Positions 1-8,210 of a stretch of 64,000 bases of DNA are shown here, in pieces. Below the pieces are notes generated by a model. It ran no database searches. It saw only the letters and a program-made list of their open reading frames with translations, and was not told the origin of the DNA. How positions within the stretch are numbered: position 1 is the stretch's first letter; each line of letters begins with the position of its first letter. A program made the position numbers and the translations under genes. The stretch lies in NCBI RefSeq assembly GCF_013337685.1, contig NZ_SUQN01000004.1, forward strand, positions 421,304 through 485,303, written 5' to 3'. This stretch comes from Citrobacter gillenii (GTDB lineage: Bacteria; Pseudomonadota; Gammaproteobacteria; Enterobacterales; Enterobacteriaceae).

Positions 1-223
1 TAAATGCAGGGCGACGCGAGCCAAGATAGTCGCGCGCATTGTTCCAACTCGCCTGAATAATCGGGGTAGCCCGCCACTCATCTGCCCCCATCACCCACGG
101 AAAATTTAACGCCAGACATCGGCCCTCCCTGTTTAGCGTAGCCATAAACGCACGCTGCGACTGGCTTAATGCTGGATTCCCCGGCTGACTTCGACCGGTA
201 ATGAAAGCGATTTGCAGGCTCAT
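1..223 (-). CDS. Hypothetical protein, N-terminal part only (last visible gene of lipid operon)
   Basis: An open frame starts at an ATG (complement of 221-223) and runs off the left edge after about 74 codons. The ATG overlaps the TGA of the upstream glycosyltransferase gene in an ATGA arrangement, the same coupling used by most genes of this operon, and this is the main reason for calling it. The visible protein begins MSLQIAFITGRSQPG and contains a later NFPWVMG stretch. I do not recognise the family. A hydrolase would be plausible, but nothing visible proves it. The operon therefore continues beyond the window. Confidence 0.6.
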   Translation of the reverse strand, partial: MSLQIAFITGRSQPGNPALSQSQRAFMATLNREGRCLALNFPWVMGADEWRATPIIQASWNNARDYLGSRRPAF

Positions 224-1347
224 CGGGAGATAAACCGATCGTTACTAAAAATACGATACCGTCTTGAGCGCCAGTAAATCGTACGGTTCAACATCGCGTG
301 GAGTAAATGAACCGGTTGCAGTAATTCCGATAAAAGCGACAACATCGGATGTGCCGGTATCAGTTCTGAAAGGCCGTGTTGTACACAGCGTAGCGCGAAA
401 TAACGAATGATTACCACCCCTGTCAAGATAACCGCATCCGCCGCTCCACCGCTCAGCGCCAGTATTAGCATGCTCCCGAGCAGCAGCGGGTGCAGACCCT
501 GGAGCAGAAAAATCGCCAAATTTACCGACACCGTTTTCTCGCGCATTAACAACGTGGCGAACAAAAACCAGCGATGCATCTGGCGAGCATAACGCCTGAA
601 ATCCGGCACGCTGGTTTGAACCTGAACAGTGGCCGTAGACTGAACAATCTCTATACCTTGCCGGGTGAGCAGCGTTGCCAGAGCCAAATCATCCGTCAGA
701 TGATGGAGAATCGGCGTGAATCCCCCTACCTGCGCCAGCGTATCCCTATAAATGACATAACACATCCCGTTCAGCGTCAGCGGCCGGGTAAAGGGTAACA
801 GCGGAAGATAGGTCAACGCCGAGTTATCGTTTACAAACTGAGCCAGCAGGCGTGAGGGTATATTGTGCGCGGGTCGATACCAGGGTAACGCAGTGACCAG
901 TGTATGTGCGTTGAGTTCACTCAGCATATGTTGCAGCGAGGACGCATCCAGGGAGGCATCATCGTCCAGCACCATCAGGCAGGATGTTTGCACCTGAGAT
1001 CGTGCCTGCTCCAGTTTAAACAGCTTCGGATTCAGCCCTTGTGGCGCAGGCGCATAGCGCAAAAGGCGAATATCACACTGCGGATAACGCTGCTGCAACT
1101 GGCGCGAAACGCGCGCGCCTTCATCGTCATCATCATCGATCAGCCACAAAAAATGCGCGTCAGGCAACTGTTGCAAGTTTGTCTCCAGCACCGACGACAA
1201 GGCCGGATCGCCACTGAGGATCGGTTGCAGCACCGTCACGTCATGGCTACCAATGAATGACTCAGGCCGGGGAGCACGCAAAATCTTCCGCGCGAAAACG
1301 CATTTAAACAGCAAAATTGTTAGCCAGAGTAACGCGATGGTCATCAT
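220..1347 (-). CDS. Family 2/21 glycosyltransferase, ceramide glucosyltransferase-like
   Basis: A 375-residue membrane glycosyltransferase that probably adds a sugar to a lipid on the cytoplasmic face of the inner membrane. A hydrophobic N-terminal segment (about residues 3-18) is followed by a GT-A type domain. It has an Asp-rich loop (71-75), the DDD metal/nucleotide-sugar motif (128-130), a later LTDD (217-220) and a QxxRW signature (256-260). This is the D..D..D..QxxRW pattern of processive and GT21 (ceramide glucosyltransferase, HpnI) enzymes. C-terminal hydrophobic segments follow (about 275-320). Its ATG overlaps the stop of the upstream reductase (ATGATGA). The sugar and acceptor are unknown; the lipid made by the other operon enzymes is the obvious candidate. 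Confidence 0.8.
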   Translation of the reverse strand: MMTIALLWLTILLFKCVFARKILRAPRPESFIGSHDVTVLQPILSGDPALSSVLETNLQQLPDAHFLWLIDDDDDEGARVSRQLQQRYPQCDIRLLRYAPAPQGLNPKLFKLEQARSQVQTSCLMVLDDDASLDASSLQHMLSELNAHTLVTALPWYRPAHNIPSRLLAQFVNDNSALTYLPLLPFTRPLTLNGMCYVIYRDTLAQVGGFTPILHHLTDDLALATLLTRQGIEIVQSTATVQVQTSVPDFRRYARQMHRWFLFATLLMREKTVSVNLAIFLLQGLHPLLLGSMLILALSGGAADAVILTGVVIIRYFALRCVQHGLSELIPAHPMLSLLSELLQPVHLLHAMLNRTIYWRSRRYRIFSNDRFISR

Positions 1348-2306
1348 AACCGCTGCACCTTATCGTCCTGTAAAAACTGTTTCAAACTCTGCATGAATAT
1401 CTGGCGTGGTGCGCCGAAATCCGCCAGCATCAGACTGACGTCAAGGGTGGAGGAGTAGCCAAAAACGCCAATGCCAAATTGGGTGATAGGCGGCTCCCCG
1501 GCCAGCGGCAAGGTTCGCCATAGCCCCTCCAGCAAGGCCGCAAAACGTCGCGCGCTCATCACCGACAGCGCACGCATGGGCACCGGCAAATCACACTGGC
1601 GCAAAATGTCATGAAGCAGATCCTGCGTGACCACCGGCTGCGCAGCAGAGATGTTATAGCAGGGCCGCAACTGCATCGCCGTCGCCGCCTGCATCAGATA
1701 ATCGCATAGCGTATCAATGTGCATAATATCTGCCTGCGCCGGATATTCGCTATAGAGGTTTACCAGCCTTTTTTTGCGTGCGGCCTCCAGCAGCGGCGGA
1801 AATAACAGCGCATCACCCGGCCCGAATACCGCACAGGGCCGAAAAATCGTTTTCTCACCGGCATAAGCCTGTACATGTTGTTCCGCCAGAAATTTGCTCC
1901 GCGCATATTCGCTGGTAAATTCCGGCCCCACAGGGGTCGTTTCCGTCAGACGGTATTGATGGGCAAAGCGATAATAGACCGCCGCCGTAGAGAGCAAAAT
2001 CAGCCGGGGTGACTGGCGGGAATAGCAGAAATCGATGACCTGGCGCGTGGTCTGCACATTATCGCGCGCGTACTCCTGACGCGTACCCCAGGGCGATGCC
2101 CTACCCGCCGCGTGGATCACAACGTCGGGCTCCACATCAAGCGTCTGCAACTGGTCAAGAGGACATGCCTGATAGTACACCGATGGAGGTAAATCAGACT
2201 GCGGTCGGCGGCCCACACCGTACAGCGAGATCTGCGGATCGTCGGCAAACCGCCGCAAAAAAGCGCCGGCAATAAACCCGGACGCGCCGGTGAGTAAAAT
2301 CTTCAT
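1344..2306 (-). CDS. NAD(P)-dependent epimerase/dehydratase or 3-beta-HSD-type reductase (extended SDR)
   Basis: A 320-residue extended short-chain dehydrogenase. The N-terminus carries the Rossmann glycine motif TGASGFIAG (6-14). The active site is visible as Ser/Thr at about 106-107 and YARSK (Tyr134, Lys138). It is a paralogue of the reductase encoded at 7194-8210: both start MKILLTGA and share an AASPWG-like stretch (AGRASPWGTR here, AAKSSPWGSR there). A hydroxyl/keto redox step on a lipid or sugar intermediate is likely; the substrate cannot be read from sequence. Its start overlaps the stop of the desaturase gene by 4 bp, and its stop overlaps the glycosyltransferase start. Confidence 0.8.
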   Translation of the reverse strand: MKILLTGASGFIAGAFLRRFADDPQISLYGVGRRPQSDLPPSVYYQACPLDQLQTLDVEPDVVIHAAGRASPWGTRQEYARDNVQTTRQVIDFCYSRQSPRLILLSTAAVYYRFAHQYRLTETTPVGPEFTSEYARSKFLAEQHVQAYAGEKTIFRPCAVFGPGDALLFPPLLEAARKKRLVNLYSEYPAQADIMHIDTLCDYLMQAATAMQLRPCYNISAAQPVVTQDLLHDILRQCDLPVPMRALSVMSARRFAALLEGLWRTLPLAGEPPITQFGIGVFGYSSTLDVSLMLADFGAPRQIFMQSLKQFLQDDKVQRL

Positions 2307-3409
2307 GGCGTATCGCGCTCCGGTGGTTGCCCCATTTTCCTGAGAAAATGCTGTTGGAGCGACAGCAAATCACGCAACGTGAGCACGGAGTAATCCATCC
2401 CCTGCTGCTGTGCAATATCGGCAATGATGCTGCAAAGCGCCGGGTAATGACGATGATGCCAGTGGGGAAATAGGTGATGCGTCAAATGAAGATTGATACC
2501 GCCAAGCCAGTATCCCAGCCACGCAGGCGTGGGCCGCCAGTCGAAGGTCGTGGCGAAGGTATGCGCGATTCTTCCCTGCGTCATGCGTCCTGTCGAAGGC
2601 GGAAGCTGAGAGTATCCTTTGGCCCAGTGAGTCCCGATGATCAGCATGACGAAAATCAGCGATGCGATAAGCTGGCTCACCACATAGGTCCCCAGCACGG
2701 TAAGCCCGCCTAGCCGATCCGCCAGCAGCCATAAAGGCAGCGCCAGCGTTAATATCAGATGCACCGCTTTACTGACCAGAAAACGGCTCCAGCCCGCCGC
2801 ACCACGCCGGGCCAGGTGCGGCGTAACCGGCGTCAGTCCGCAGCGATCCAACCAGTCGACCACCCAGATATACCAGGGAAATGTCAAACCGGCCACCAAC
2901 GGCCAGTAAAAACGCTGCGCACGCATAAAAGGTCGCCAGCGCTGCCAGGGGGTCTGGCGCAATAAACCGTTTTCAGCGGTATCCGGATCGTAACACTCAA
3001 TATTGGTAAACCCGTGATGAAATCTGACGTGACGCACGCGCCAGCTGTCAGCATCCAGGCCCAACGGCAGAGCCGCCAGAAAACTGAGTCGAGCATTGGC
3101 ACGCTTCCCTCGCACAAACGCATTATGCGAGGCATCATGCACCACGTTTACGGCCAGCAACATCGCAAATAGCATCATTGCGAGATACGCCAGCGCAAAG
3201 ACCCATTTTGCCTGCGCCCCCAAGGCAATGAGATAGCAGGAAAGCCAGGCCACAACCAGCACCATCGCTTTAAAGATGGCCCATCGGTCGGCGTAGCGTC
3301 GATCGTTATGCGCAGTCAGCAAGGCGCGAGACTGAATCTGCAATGCATTAACCAACGCCGGGTCATCCGCAGGAAAGGTCAGTCGTGTCTGCGGATTAAA
3401 CAGATTCAC
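2303..3409 (-). CDS. Membrane fatty-acid desaturase
   Basis: A di-iron membrane desaturase with three histidine boxes: HDASH (residues 91-95), HVRFHH (127-132) and a C-terminal HLTHH followed by more histidines, separated by hydrophobic segments. This is the FA_desaturase family, which uses O2 and an electron donor to put double bonds or hydroxyls in acyl chains. I chose the GTG start at 3409 (368 aa) because AGGAG lies six bases before it. An in-frame TTG at 3436 would add nine residues but has no ribosome site. The gene overlaps the preceding hydroxylase gene by 14 bp and couples to the next reductase through ATGA. The exact reaction is unknown. Confidence 0.85.
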   Translation of the reverse strand: MNLFNPQTRLTFPADDPALVNALQIQSRALLTAHNDRRYADRWAIFKAMVLVVAWLSCYLIALGAQAKWVFALAYLAMMLFAMLLAVNVVHDASHNAFVRGKRANARLSFLAALPLGLDADSWRVRHVRFHHGFTNIECYDPDTAENGLLRQTPWQRWRPFMRAQRFYWPLVAGLTFPWYIWVVDWLDRCGLTPVTPHLARRGAAGWSRFLVSKAVHLILTLALPLWLLADRLGGLTVLGTYVVSQLIASLIFVMLIIGTHWAKGYSQLPPSTGRMTQGRIAHTFATTFDWRPTPAWLGYWLGGINLHLTHHLFPHWHHRHYPALCSIIADIAQQQGMDYSVLTLRDLLSLQQHFLRKMGQPPERDTP

Positions 3410-4520
3410 GCGCCGCTCCTGCTGTTCGGCTACCAACCCCGCAGAGGACCATCATGCCGTGGATAACCAGCAGGACAGGCGTCACCCGCCAGAGAAGTTC
3501 ATGCCACGCAAACAGCAGCGGGTGGACCAATAACAGTAGCGTCACCCCACCCCAGACGCGATTCCCCCAGCGCTGTCCGTCGCTGATACCACCGAGCGCG
3601 ACTGTGCCTGCCGCCAATAGTACAACCAGTAGCGCCTGTTCAGGCGACATGCTTTCGATTTGGTAGCCATACCGCTGGATATAGCCCAGAACCAGAACAA
3701 ATAATAACAGCGCCCCCGTAATAAGGATCATCACCCCGCCACTACCCTGACGCTCGATCTGACGTTGAGAAGGCGCTAGCCCGAGCAGCTTGCGAAAAGG
3801 CAGATTGCTTTCACGTAGCGGGTTACCTGAAAGCTGGCTGCCTTTCACCCCGTACTCAACCGATCCTACCGGCGGCGCTTTACAATACGTGCCGAATAGT
3901 CGATCCCAGATAAGAAAAGTGCCGCCATAATTGGTATCGGCATAGCGTTTTTCATTCAGGTGGTGTACACGATGGTGAGACGGCGTAATAAATATCTTTT
4001 CCAGCCAGCCAAGACGGGGGGTAAGCGCATTATGGTTAAAAAACTGAATAGTGTAGTGGATGACCGAAACGGTCAGGTACACCGTCAGCGGAACGCCGCA
4101 CACCGCCAGCACCATAAAAAATGGGATCCCCGTAAGCGATGAATACCAGGAATTTCTGACCCCCAGAGACAGGTTATAGTGTTCCCCCTGATGATGGACA
4201 ACATGCACCGCCCACAGCCAGCGCCGCTCGTGATGGAGGCGATGCAACCAGTAGAAGCAGAAATCCCACGCGACCACCGTAAACAGCCAGATCCAGCCTG
4301 CGGCAACCCCATCAAAAAGATGCAAATTTGCGTACTGGAGGAGCAGCGCATAACACAGCACTTCCAGGCAGCGAAACATCCACAGCACAATATGCCCGGA
4401 ATTGAGATTGAAAATAACATCGCGCCAGTCGATTTTCTTCTTGTGCGACCATTGCAGAAAACACGCCTCGCACGTCACCAGTATTAACATAAAAATAATG
4501 GGGTACAATAATTCACTCAT
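3396..4520 (-). CDS. Sterol desaturase/fatty-acid hydroxylase family membrane protein
   Basis: A 374-residue integral membrane di-iron enzyme. Histidine clusters HRLHH (93-97), HVVHH (106-110) and HHRVHH (182-187) match the fatty-acid hydroxylase superfamily (C-4 sterol methyl oxidase, C-5 sterol desaturase, alkylglycerol monooxygenase type). After about residue 230 there is an extra C-terminal domain of several hydrophobic segments, so it is longer than the minimal family. The start at 4520 (MSELLYPIIF) is preceded by an AGGGAAA ribosome site and overlaps the PAP2 stop by 8 bp. An upstream reading extending to 4601 lies inside the PAP2 gene and is less likely. It probably oxidises the same lipid as the neighbouring desaturase. 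Confidence 0.82.
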   Translation of the reverse strand: MSELLYPIIFMLILVTCEACFLQWSHKKKIDWRDVIFNLNSGHIVLWMFRCLEVLCYALLLQYANLHLFDGVAAGWIWLFTVVAWDFCFYWLHRLHHERRWLWAVHVVHHQGEHYNLSLGVRNSWYSSLTGIPFFMVLAVCGVPLTVYLTVSVIHYTIQFFNHNALTPRLGWLEKIFITPSHHRVHHLNEKRYADTNYGGTFLIWDRLFGTYCKAPPVGSVEYGVKGSQLSGNPLRESNLPFRKLLGLAPSQRQIERQGSGGVMILITGALLLFVLVLGYIQRYGYQIESMSPEQALLVVLLAAGTVALGGISDGQRWGNRVWGGVTLLLLVHPLLFAWHELLWRVTPVLLVIHGMMVLCGVGSRTAGAARESV

Positions 4521-5130
4521 AACGGATTTCCCTGTGTTGCTTTTTCCCTGCGTCGATATACATTGCCAGCCAGCCACTTCCTCCGGCCAGTAACACGCCA
4601 CCCACTAAATCGATAAATAAATGTCTACGCAACTGAAGGATCGCGATAGCAATCGCCAACGCCCACACCAGACTCACCGTAGTTATCACCGTCTGCCGCC
4701 GCACAGCGATGGCCCAGACAGTAAGCAACGTTAACCCAGCATGAAGGGAGGGAAAGCAGTTTTGCGGTGAGTCGATACCGATCAACCAGCCCAGTACCTG
4801 AGACGACAGTCCGTCACCGGTCAGTGGTGGATACTGCATCGTCGTCGGCCACATAAGATAAATACTCCCGGCCCCTATTGCCGCAATCTGCATGGCACGC
4901 GTAAGCCAGCGTAATTGCACCAGCGGCACCAGAAAATAGCCTGCTGGAATAAGCAGAAAGAACGATAAATAAAGCCAGACCGCCGTGGGCGAAAAGGGAA
5001 TCACCCGATCGATGGCCCAAGGCGTAAGCAGCGATCCCTGCCCCTGCAAACGATCGCAACACGAATAAACGATCCCCACTGTGCCCCAGCCCAGCAGCAT
5101 CTGTTTAAGTCGCAAAAATATCATTCTCAT
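4513..5130 (-). CDS. PAP2-family membrane phosphatase
   Basis: A 205-residue membrane protein with several hydrophobic helices and the two conserved PAP2 parts: PSLH (127-130) and a C-terminal RRHLFID (168-174, catalytic His170 with Asp174). This layout resembles the inositolphosphotransferase/AUR1-like branch, so it could be a lipid phosphatase or a phosphotransferase. The ATG at 5130 overlaps the TGA of the upstream adenylate-forming enzyme (ATGA), which fixes the start over slightly longer alternatives. It likely dephosphorylates a lipid intermediate at the periplasmic face of the inner membrane. Confidence 0.8.
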   Translation of the reverse strand: MRMIFLRLKQMLLGWGTVGIVYSCCDRLQGQGSLLTPWAIDRVIPFSPTAVWLYLSFFLLIPAGYFLVPLVQLRWLTRAMQIAAIGAGSIYLMWPTTMQYPPLTGDGLSSQVLGWLIGIDSPQNCFPSLHAGLTLLTVWAIAVRRQTVITTVSLVWALAIAIAILQLRRHLFIDLVGGVLLAGGSGWLAMYIDAGKKQHREIRYE

Positions 5131-6413
5131 ACTGCGTCCCACTGGCGGATAATCCGCCGCCGTTTCGCGTCAAACTGCGTCGGTGGCGATGCTGATATCC
5201 GCGTCCACGCCAGACGCGATACATCCACGCCCTGACGGGCAAAAAAATCATTCAGCGCCTGCTGGCACGCTTGTAACGTCGTCGGATCGCAATCTGCGGT
5301 AAGCGAGAGCGCGTCGGCGGCCGTCTGCGCCAACCGATAATCGGCCGTGGGGGGCAACGCGATAGCCAGCACCCGGCTGCAGGCATCGGCAAATACGACC
5401 TGCTCTCCACCCGCCACGTCAGGCAGCAGCAACTGATCGTCCTGTCGACCCTCAATACGGACAATCGCCCTGGCCGCACTGCCGCAAGGGCACGGCTTAT
5501 CACTCGCCACCAGTACGTCATTAAGCCGGTAGCGAACCACCGGCTGCGTGCTGCGGGTAAAGTCAGTGATAATCGGAATAAACCGCTGCTCATCCAGCCA
5601 TTCCGGCTCGACATGAATAAACTCTTCGTTCAGATGCAGCGTACCGCAGGCGCAGGTTGAGGCCAGAAAGCCCTCAGTAGCCTGATAAATTTCACCGACC
5701 TCGCCGAATACGTCGCGCAGCAAAGTGCGATCCTGCTCTTCCAGCACCTCCGCCACCGAAATTACTTTTTTCACCTTCAGAGTCAGTGTTCCGGCATGTA
5801 CGGCCAGCGCCAGCGCGCGCAGTACCTGCGCGGGAGCAACAATCAGCGTCGGTGTCTGCGCCTCAAGCCGTGCGAGCTGCGGCTGAAATGGGGCAAGAAG
5901 ATCGTAATATTCCAGACTGAGCCAGCGATTATTCACTCTGCGATACAGATTATTATCTGCGCGCAGGAACAATGCCACGCGTTCACCCGCCAGCAATCCA
6001 TCGGGCAGGACTTTTGCCAGAATAGCCCCCGCCCACAGCAGTTGCTCCTGTGGACTCACCACAAACAGCCCACGTTGTCCGGAGGTGCCGGACGACAGAC
6101 CCACGCTAAACTCACCGACTCCAGGCGAGAAATCGCGATTGTGCTCACTACGCAACGCACATGCCATCAGGGCATCACGCTGTAGCCCGGCCGTGTTAAT
6201 CTCATCAAAATGGGTCATCATCCGCGTTTTGTCCATCGTCGGCCATTCGCAAAAAGGCCGCGCGAGATAATCGCGGAACCACGGGCTTTTCACTAACACC
6301 CGGCGGCGGAAAGCCTGCATTCTTTTTTGCTGCCAAGCCTCAAGAGAGGCCCTGTCGGTAAAGCGCAGTTTGCGGGTGCAGAAATAGCGCCAGAGAAGCG
6401 CGAATGGGATCAT
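5127..6413 (-). CDS. Adenylate-forming enzyme, PaaK/F390-synthetase-like
   Basis: A 428-residue protein of the ANL-related group usually labelled F390 synthetase-related. The AMP-binding P-loop reads SSGTSG (107-112). Downstream are a conserved YQATEG stretch and two cysteine patches (CACG, and CPCG in the C-terminal third) as in PaaK/LuxE-type enzymes. The family activates a carboxylate as an acyl-adenylate and may pass it to a thiol. In this operon it could activate a fatty or beta-keto acid, the position OleC takes in olefin clusters, but it is not a close OleC match by eye. Its ATG overlaps the stop of the upstream hydrolase. Coenzyme F390 itself is not expected in this organism. Confidence 0.78.
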   Translation of the reverse strand: MIPFALLWRYFCTRKLRFTDRASLEAWQQKRMQAFRRRVLVKSPWFRDYLARPFCEWPTMDKTRMMTHFDEINTAGLQRDALMACALRSEHNRDFSPGVGEFSVGLSSGTSGQRGLFVVSPQEQLLWAGAILAKVLPDGLLAGERVALFLRADNNLYRRVNNRWLSLEYYDLLAPFQPQLARLEAQTPTLIVAPAQVLRALALAVHAGTLTLKVKKVISVAEVLEEQDRTLLRDVFGEVGEIYQATEGFLASTCACGTLHLNEEFIHVEPEWLDEQRFIPIITDFTRSTQPVVRYRLNDVLVASDKPCPCGSAARAIVRIEGRQDDQLLLPDVAGGEQVVFADACSRVLAIALPPTADYRLAQTAADALSLTADCDPTTLQACQQALNDFFARQGVDVSRLAWTRISASPPTQFDAKRRRIIRQWDAV

Positions 6414-7216
6414 AAATCACCCTCATGGCATAACTGAATATCCGTAGCGCCGTTCTGCCAGAGTTGATTTAACCGCGCAAGGGTCTGGTAATATGCAGTG
6501 GGATCAGACATGACCAAATTTGCCAGCCGGGACGGGCCTCGCAGCTCACGGTAACTGGCGGGCGACCAGGCCGCATCAGCCGCCAGCAATGTCCATCCAT
6601 CGTCCGTCAACACAAACGCGCCAATATGCCCAGCAGCGTGTCCTGGAAGCGGAACCAGGATTATCTGCCCATCGCTTCCCGGAAGCACATAGCCACGCTC
6701 AAAAGGTGCCAACGCGGCGGGTAATGTCAGGGTCTCAAAACGCTCAATAAACGTTAACGACGACTCAAATTCTGCCGGAAACAGTCCAGGCACAAAGGCC
6801 TGGCGCAGGGCGCCAAATCCGCGCAGCGTCCTGACCTGCGCCCACCCTTCACCCGAACAGATGCAGCTAACGTCGGGGAAATCACGTAGTCCGGCCACAT
6901 GATCGGCATGAAAATGCGACAGAATAATAGCGCTGATATCACCGCTGACCAGCCCTCGTGCGAGCAACTGTCGGGCCAACGAGGCGTTTGGGTCGAAATA
7001 GACTGGCGTCACCTGGCGGTAGAGTCGAAAAACGCCAGAACGGGTGTATTGCTCAAACCACGAGGCGTAACCGGTATCCCATAGCCAGCGTTGATCGCCA
7101 GCTTCCAGCAAGTACGCCCGCGACGGGAATTTGCAAACGCGCAACCCGGCGCTTTTTAGCGCCATACACCCTATATGTGTGCAGTACCCAACCTCAAAAG
7201 CGGTGATAGTTGCCAT
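6410..7216 (-). CDS. Metallo-beta-lactamase-fold hydrolase
   Basis: A 268-residue cytosolic MBL-fold enzyme. It has the HFHADH signature (His101, His103, Asp105, His106), a later PGHAAGH, an ADAAW Asp ligand and a C-terminal CHEGD histidine, so both zinc sites look complete. The layout is like the AttM/AiiA and glyoxalase-II-like lactone or thioester hydrolases. In the operon it follows the condensing enzyme and reductase, so it might hydrolyse an acyl thioester or beta-lactone intermediate; that is inference. The gene overlaps the upstream reductase by 23 bp and the next gene by 4 bp. Confidence 0.82.
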   Translation of the reverse strand: MATITAFEVGYCTHIGCMALKSAGLRVCKFPSRAYLLEAGDQRWLWDTGYASWFEQYTRSGVFRLYRQVTPVYFDPNASLARQLLARGLVSGDISAIILSHFHADHVAGLRDFPDVSCICSGEGWAQVRTLRGFGALRQAFVPGLFPAEFESSLTFIERFETLTLPAALAPFERGYVLPGSDGQIILVPLPGHAAGHIGAFVLTDDGWTLLAADAAWSPASYRELRGPSRLANLVMSDPTAYYQTLARLNQLWQNGATDIQLCHEGDL

Positions 7217-8210
7217 GCTTTCTCATCCATTCGCCGGTCAGCGCAATGCCTTCCGTCATTGAAATTCGCGGCCGATAACCCAGTTCATTGGTGGCTTGTT
7301 GTGTACTCAGTGTCATATCAAAACAGACGGTGCCTGCACTGTAGCGGGTTACCAGCGGCTCTTTATCAAGACAGCGTCCGATGAGTTCCATTCCGCTGGC
7401 GAGCAGAGACAACAGTGGCCACGGCACCTGACACAGGCGATAACGTAGCCCAAGCTGTTCTCGCAACAGCGCATCAAGCATCACCTTCAGCCGCTGGGGT
7501 TGATGGTTAGTCACGTTATAGACGCGACCAGAAGGCAGCGACGCCACCGTCGTAGCCAGCTCCATGGCATACACCACGTTCTGCACGAAAGTGAGATCCA
7601 GCAGCACCTCACCGCCGCGCGGTAAACGTAGCACGCCGCCATCCCGATGAAGCTGCTGTAGCAGCCGCGGGACAATCACATTATCGTATGGGCCAAACAG
7701 GCCGCGCGGACGCAGCATAATAAATGTCGTCGCTGAAAACGTGCGCACCGCGTCGGTAATCACCTTCTCTGCGGCATATTTACTGTCGGCATAGTGACTG
7801 CTAAAGCGGCGTGCAAGGTAGCTCTCTGGCAGATCATAGTGGTGACGGAAATCGAAATACACCGCCGGGGTGGAAATATGAACGAAGCGCGGGATCTGCG
7901 CCCTGCCCGCCGCCTGCGTCAGCCGATGCGTGACCAGAACGTTGTTCTGGTAAAAATCAGCGCGGCTACCCCACGGCGACGACTTTGCCGCACAGTGCCA
8001 CACGGCGTCACAGCCGTCGACCAGCCTGAAAAAGTCCTTATCGCTGGCGCACGTTAGATCGAGTGGCACAAACTTCGCGCCCCATTGCGTAAGCGCTGCA
8101 CCCTGAGTCGAATTACGCCCGATAGCCACTACGTCGTGTCCGGACATCAGTAAAGATTCTGCGGCATTGCGTCCCAGTCCACTGGTTGCGCCGGTCAGCA
8201 GAATTTTCAC
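7194..8210 (-). CDS. 3-beta-hydroxysteroid dehydrogenase-type reductase, OleD-like
   Basis: A 338-residue extended SDR. It has a Rossmann motif TGATSGLG (6-13), Ser113/Thr114 in HISTP and the catalytic YADSK (Tyr140, Lys144). The start codon is GTG, overlapping the TGA of the condensing enzyme (GTGA). In head-to-head hydrocarbon pathways an enzyme of this family (OleD) reduces the 2-alkyl-3-keto acid made by the thiolase-fold OleA, and here the gene directly follows an OleA/KAS III-like gene. That pairing suggests a keto-to-hydroxyl reduction of the condensation product. It is paralogous to the reductase at 1344-2306. Confidence 0.8.
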   Translation of the reverse strand: MKILLTGATSGLGRNAAESLLMSGHDVVAIGRNSTQGAALTQWGAKFVPLDLTCASDKDFFRLVDGCDAVWHCAAKSSPWGSRADFYQNNVLVTHRLTQAAGRAQIPRFVHISTPAVYFDFRHHYDLPESYLARRFSSHYADSKYAAEKVITDAVRTFSATTFIMLRPRGLFGPYDNVIVPRLLQQLHRDGGVLRLPRGGEVLLDLTFVQNVVYAMELATTVASLPSGRVYNVTNHQPQRLKVMLDALLREQLGLRYRLCQVPWPLLSLLASGMELIGRCLDKEPLVTRYSAGTVCFDMTLSTQQATNELGYRPRISMTEGIALTGEWMRKHGNYHRF

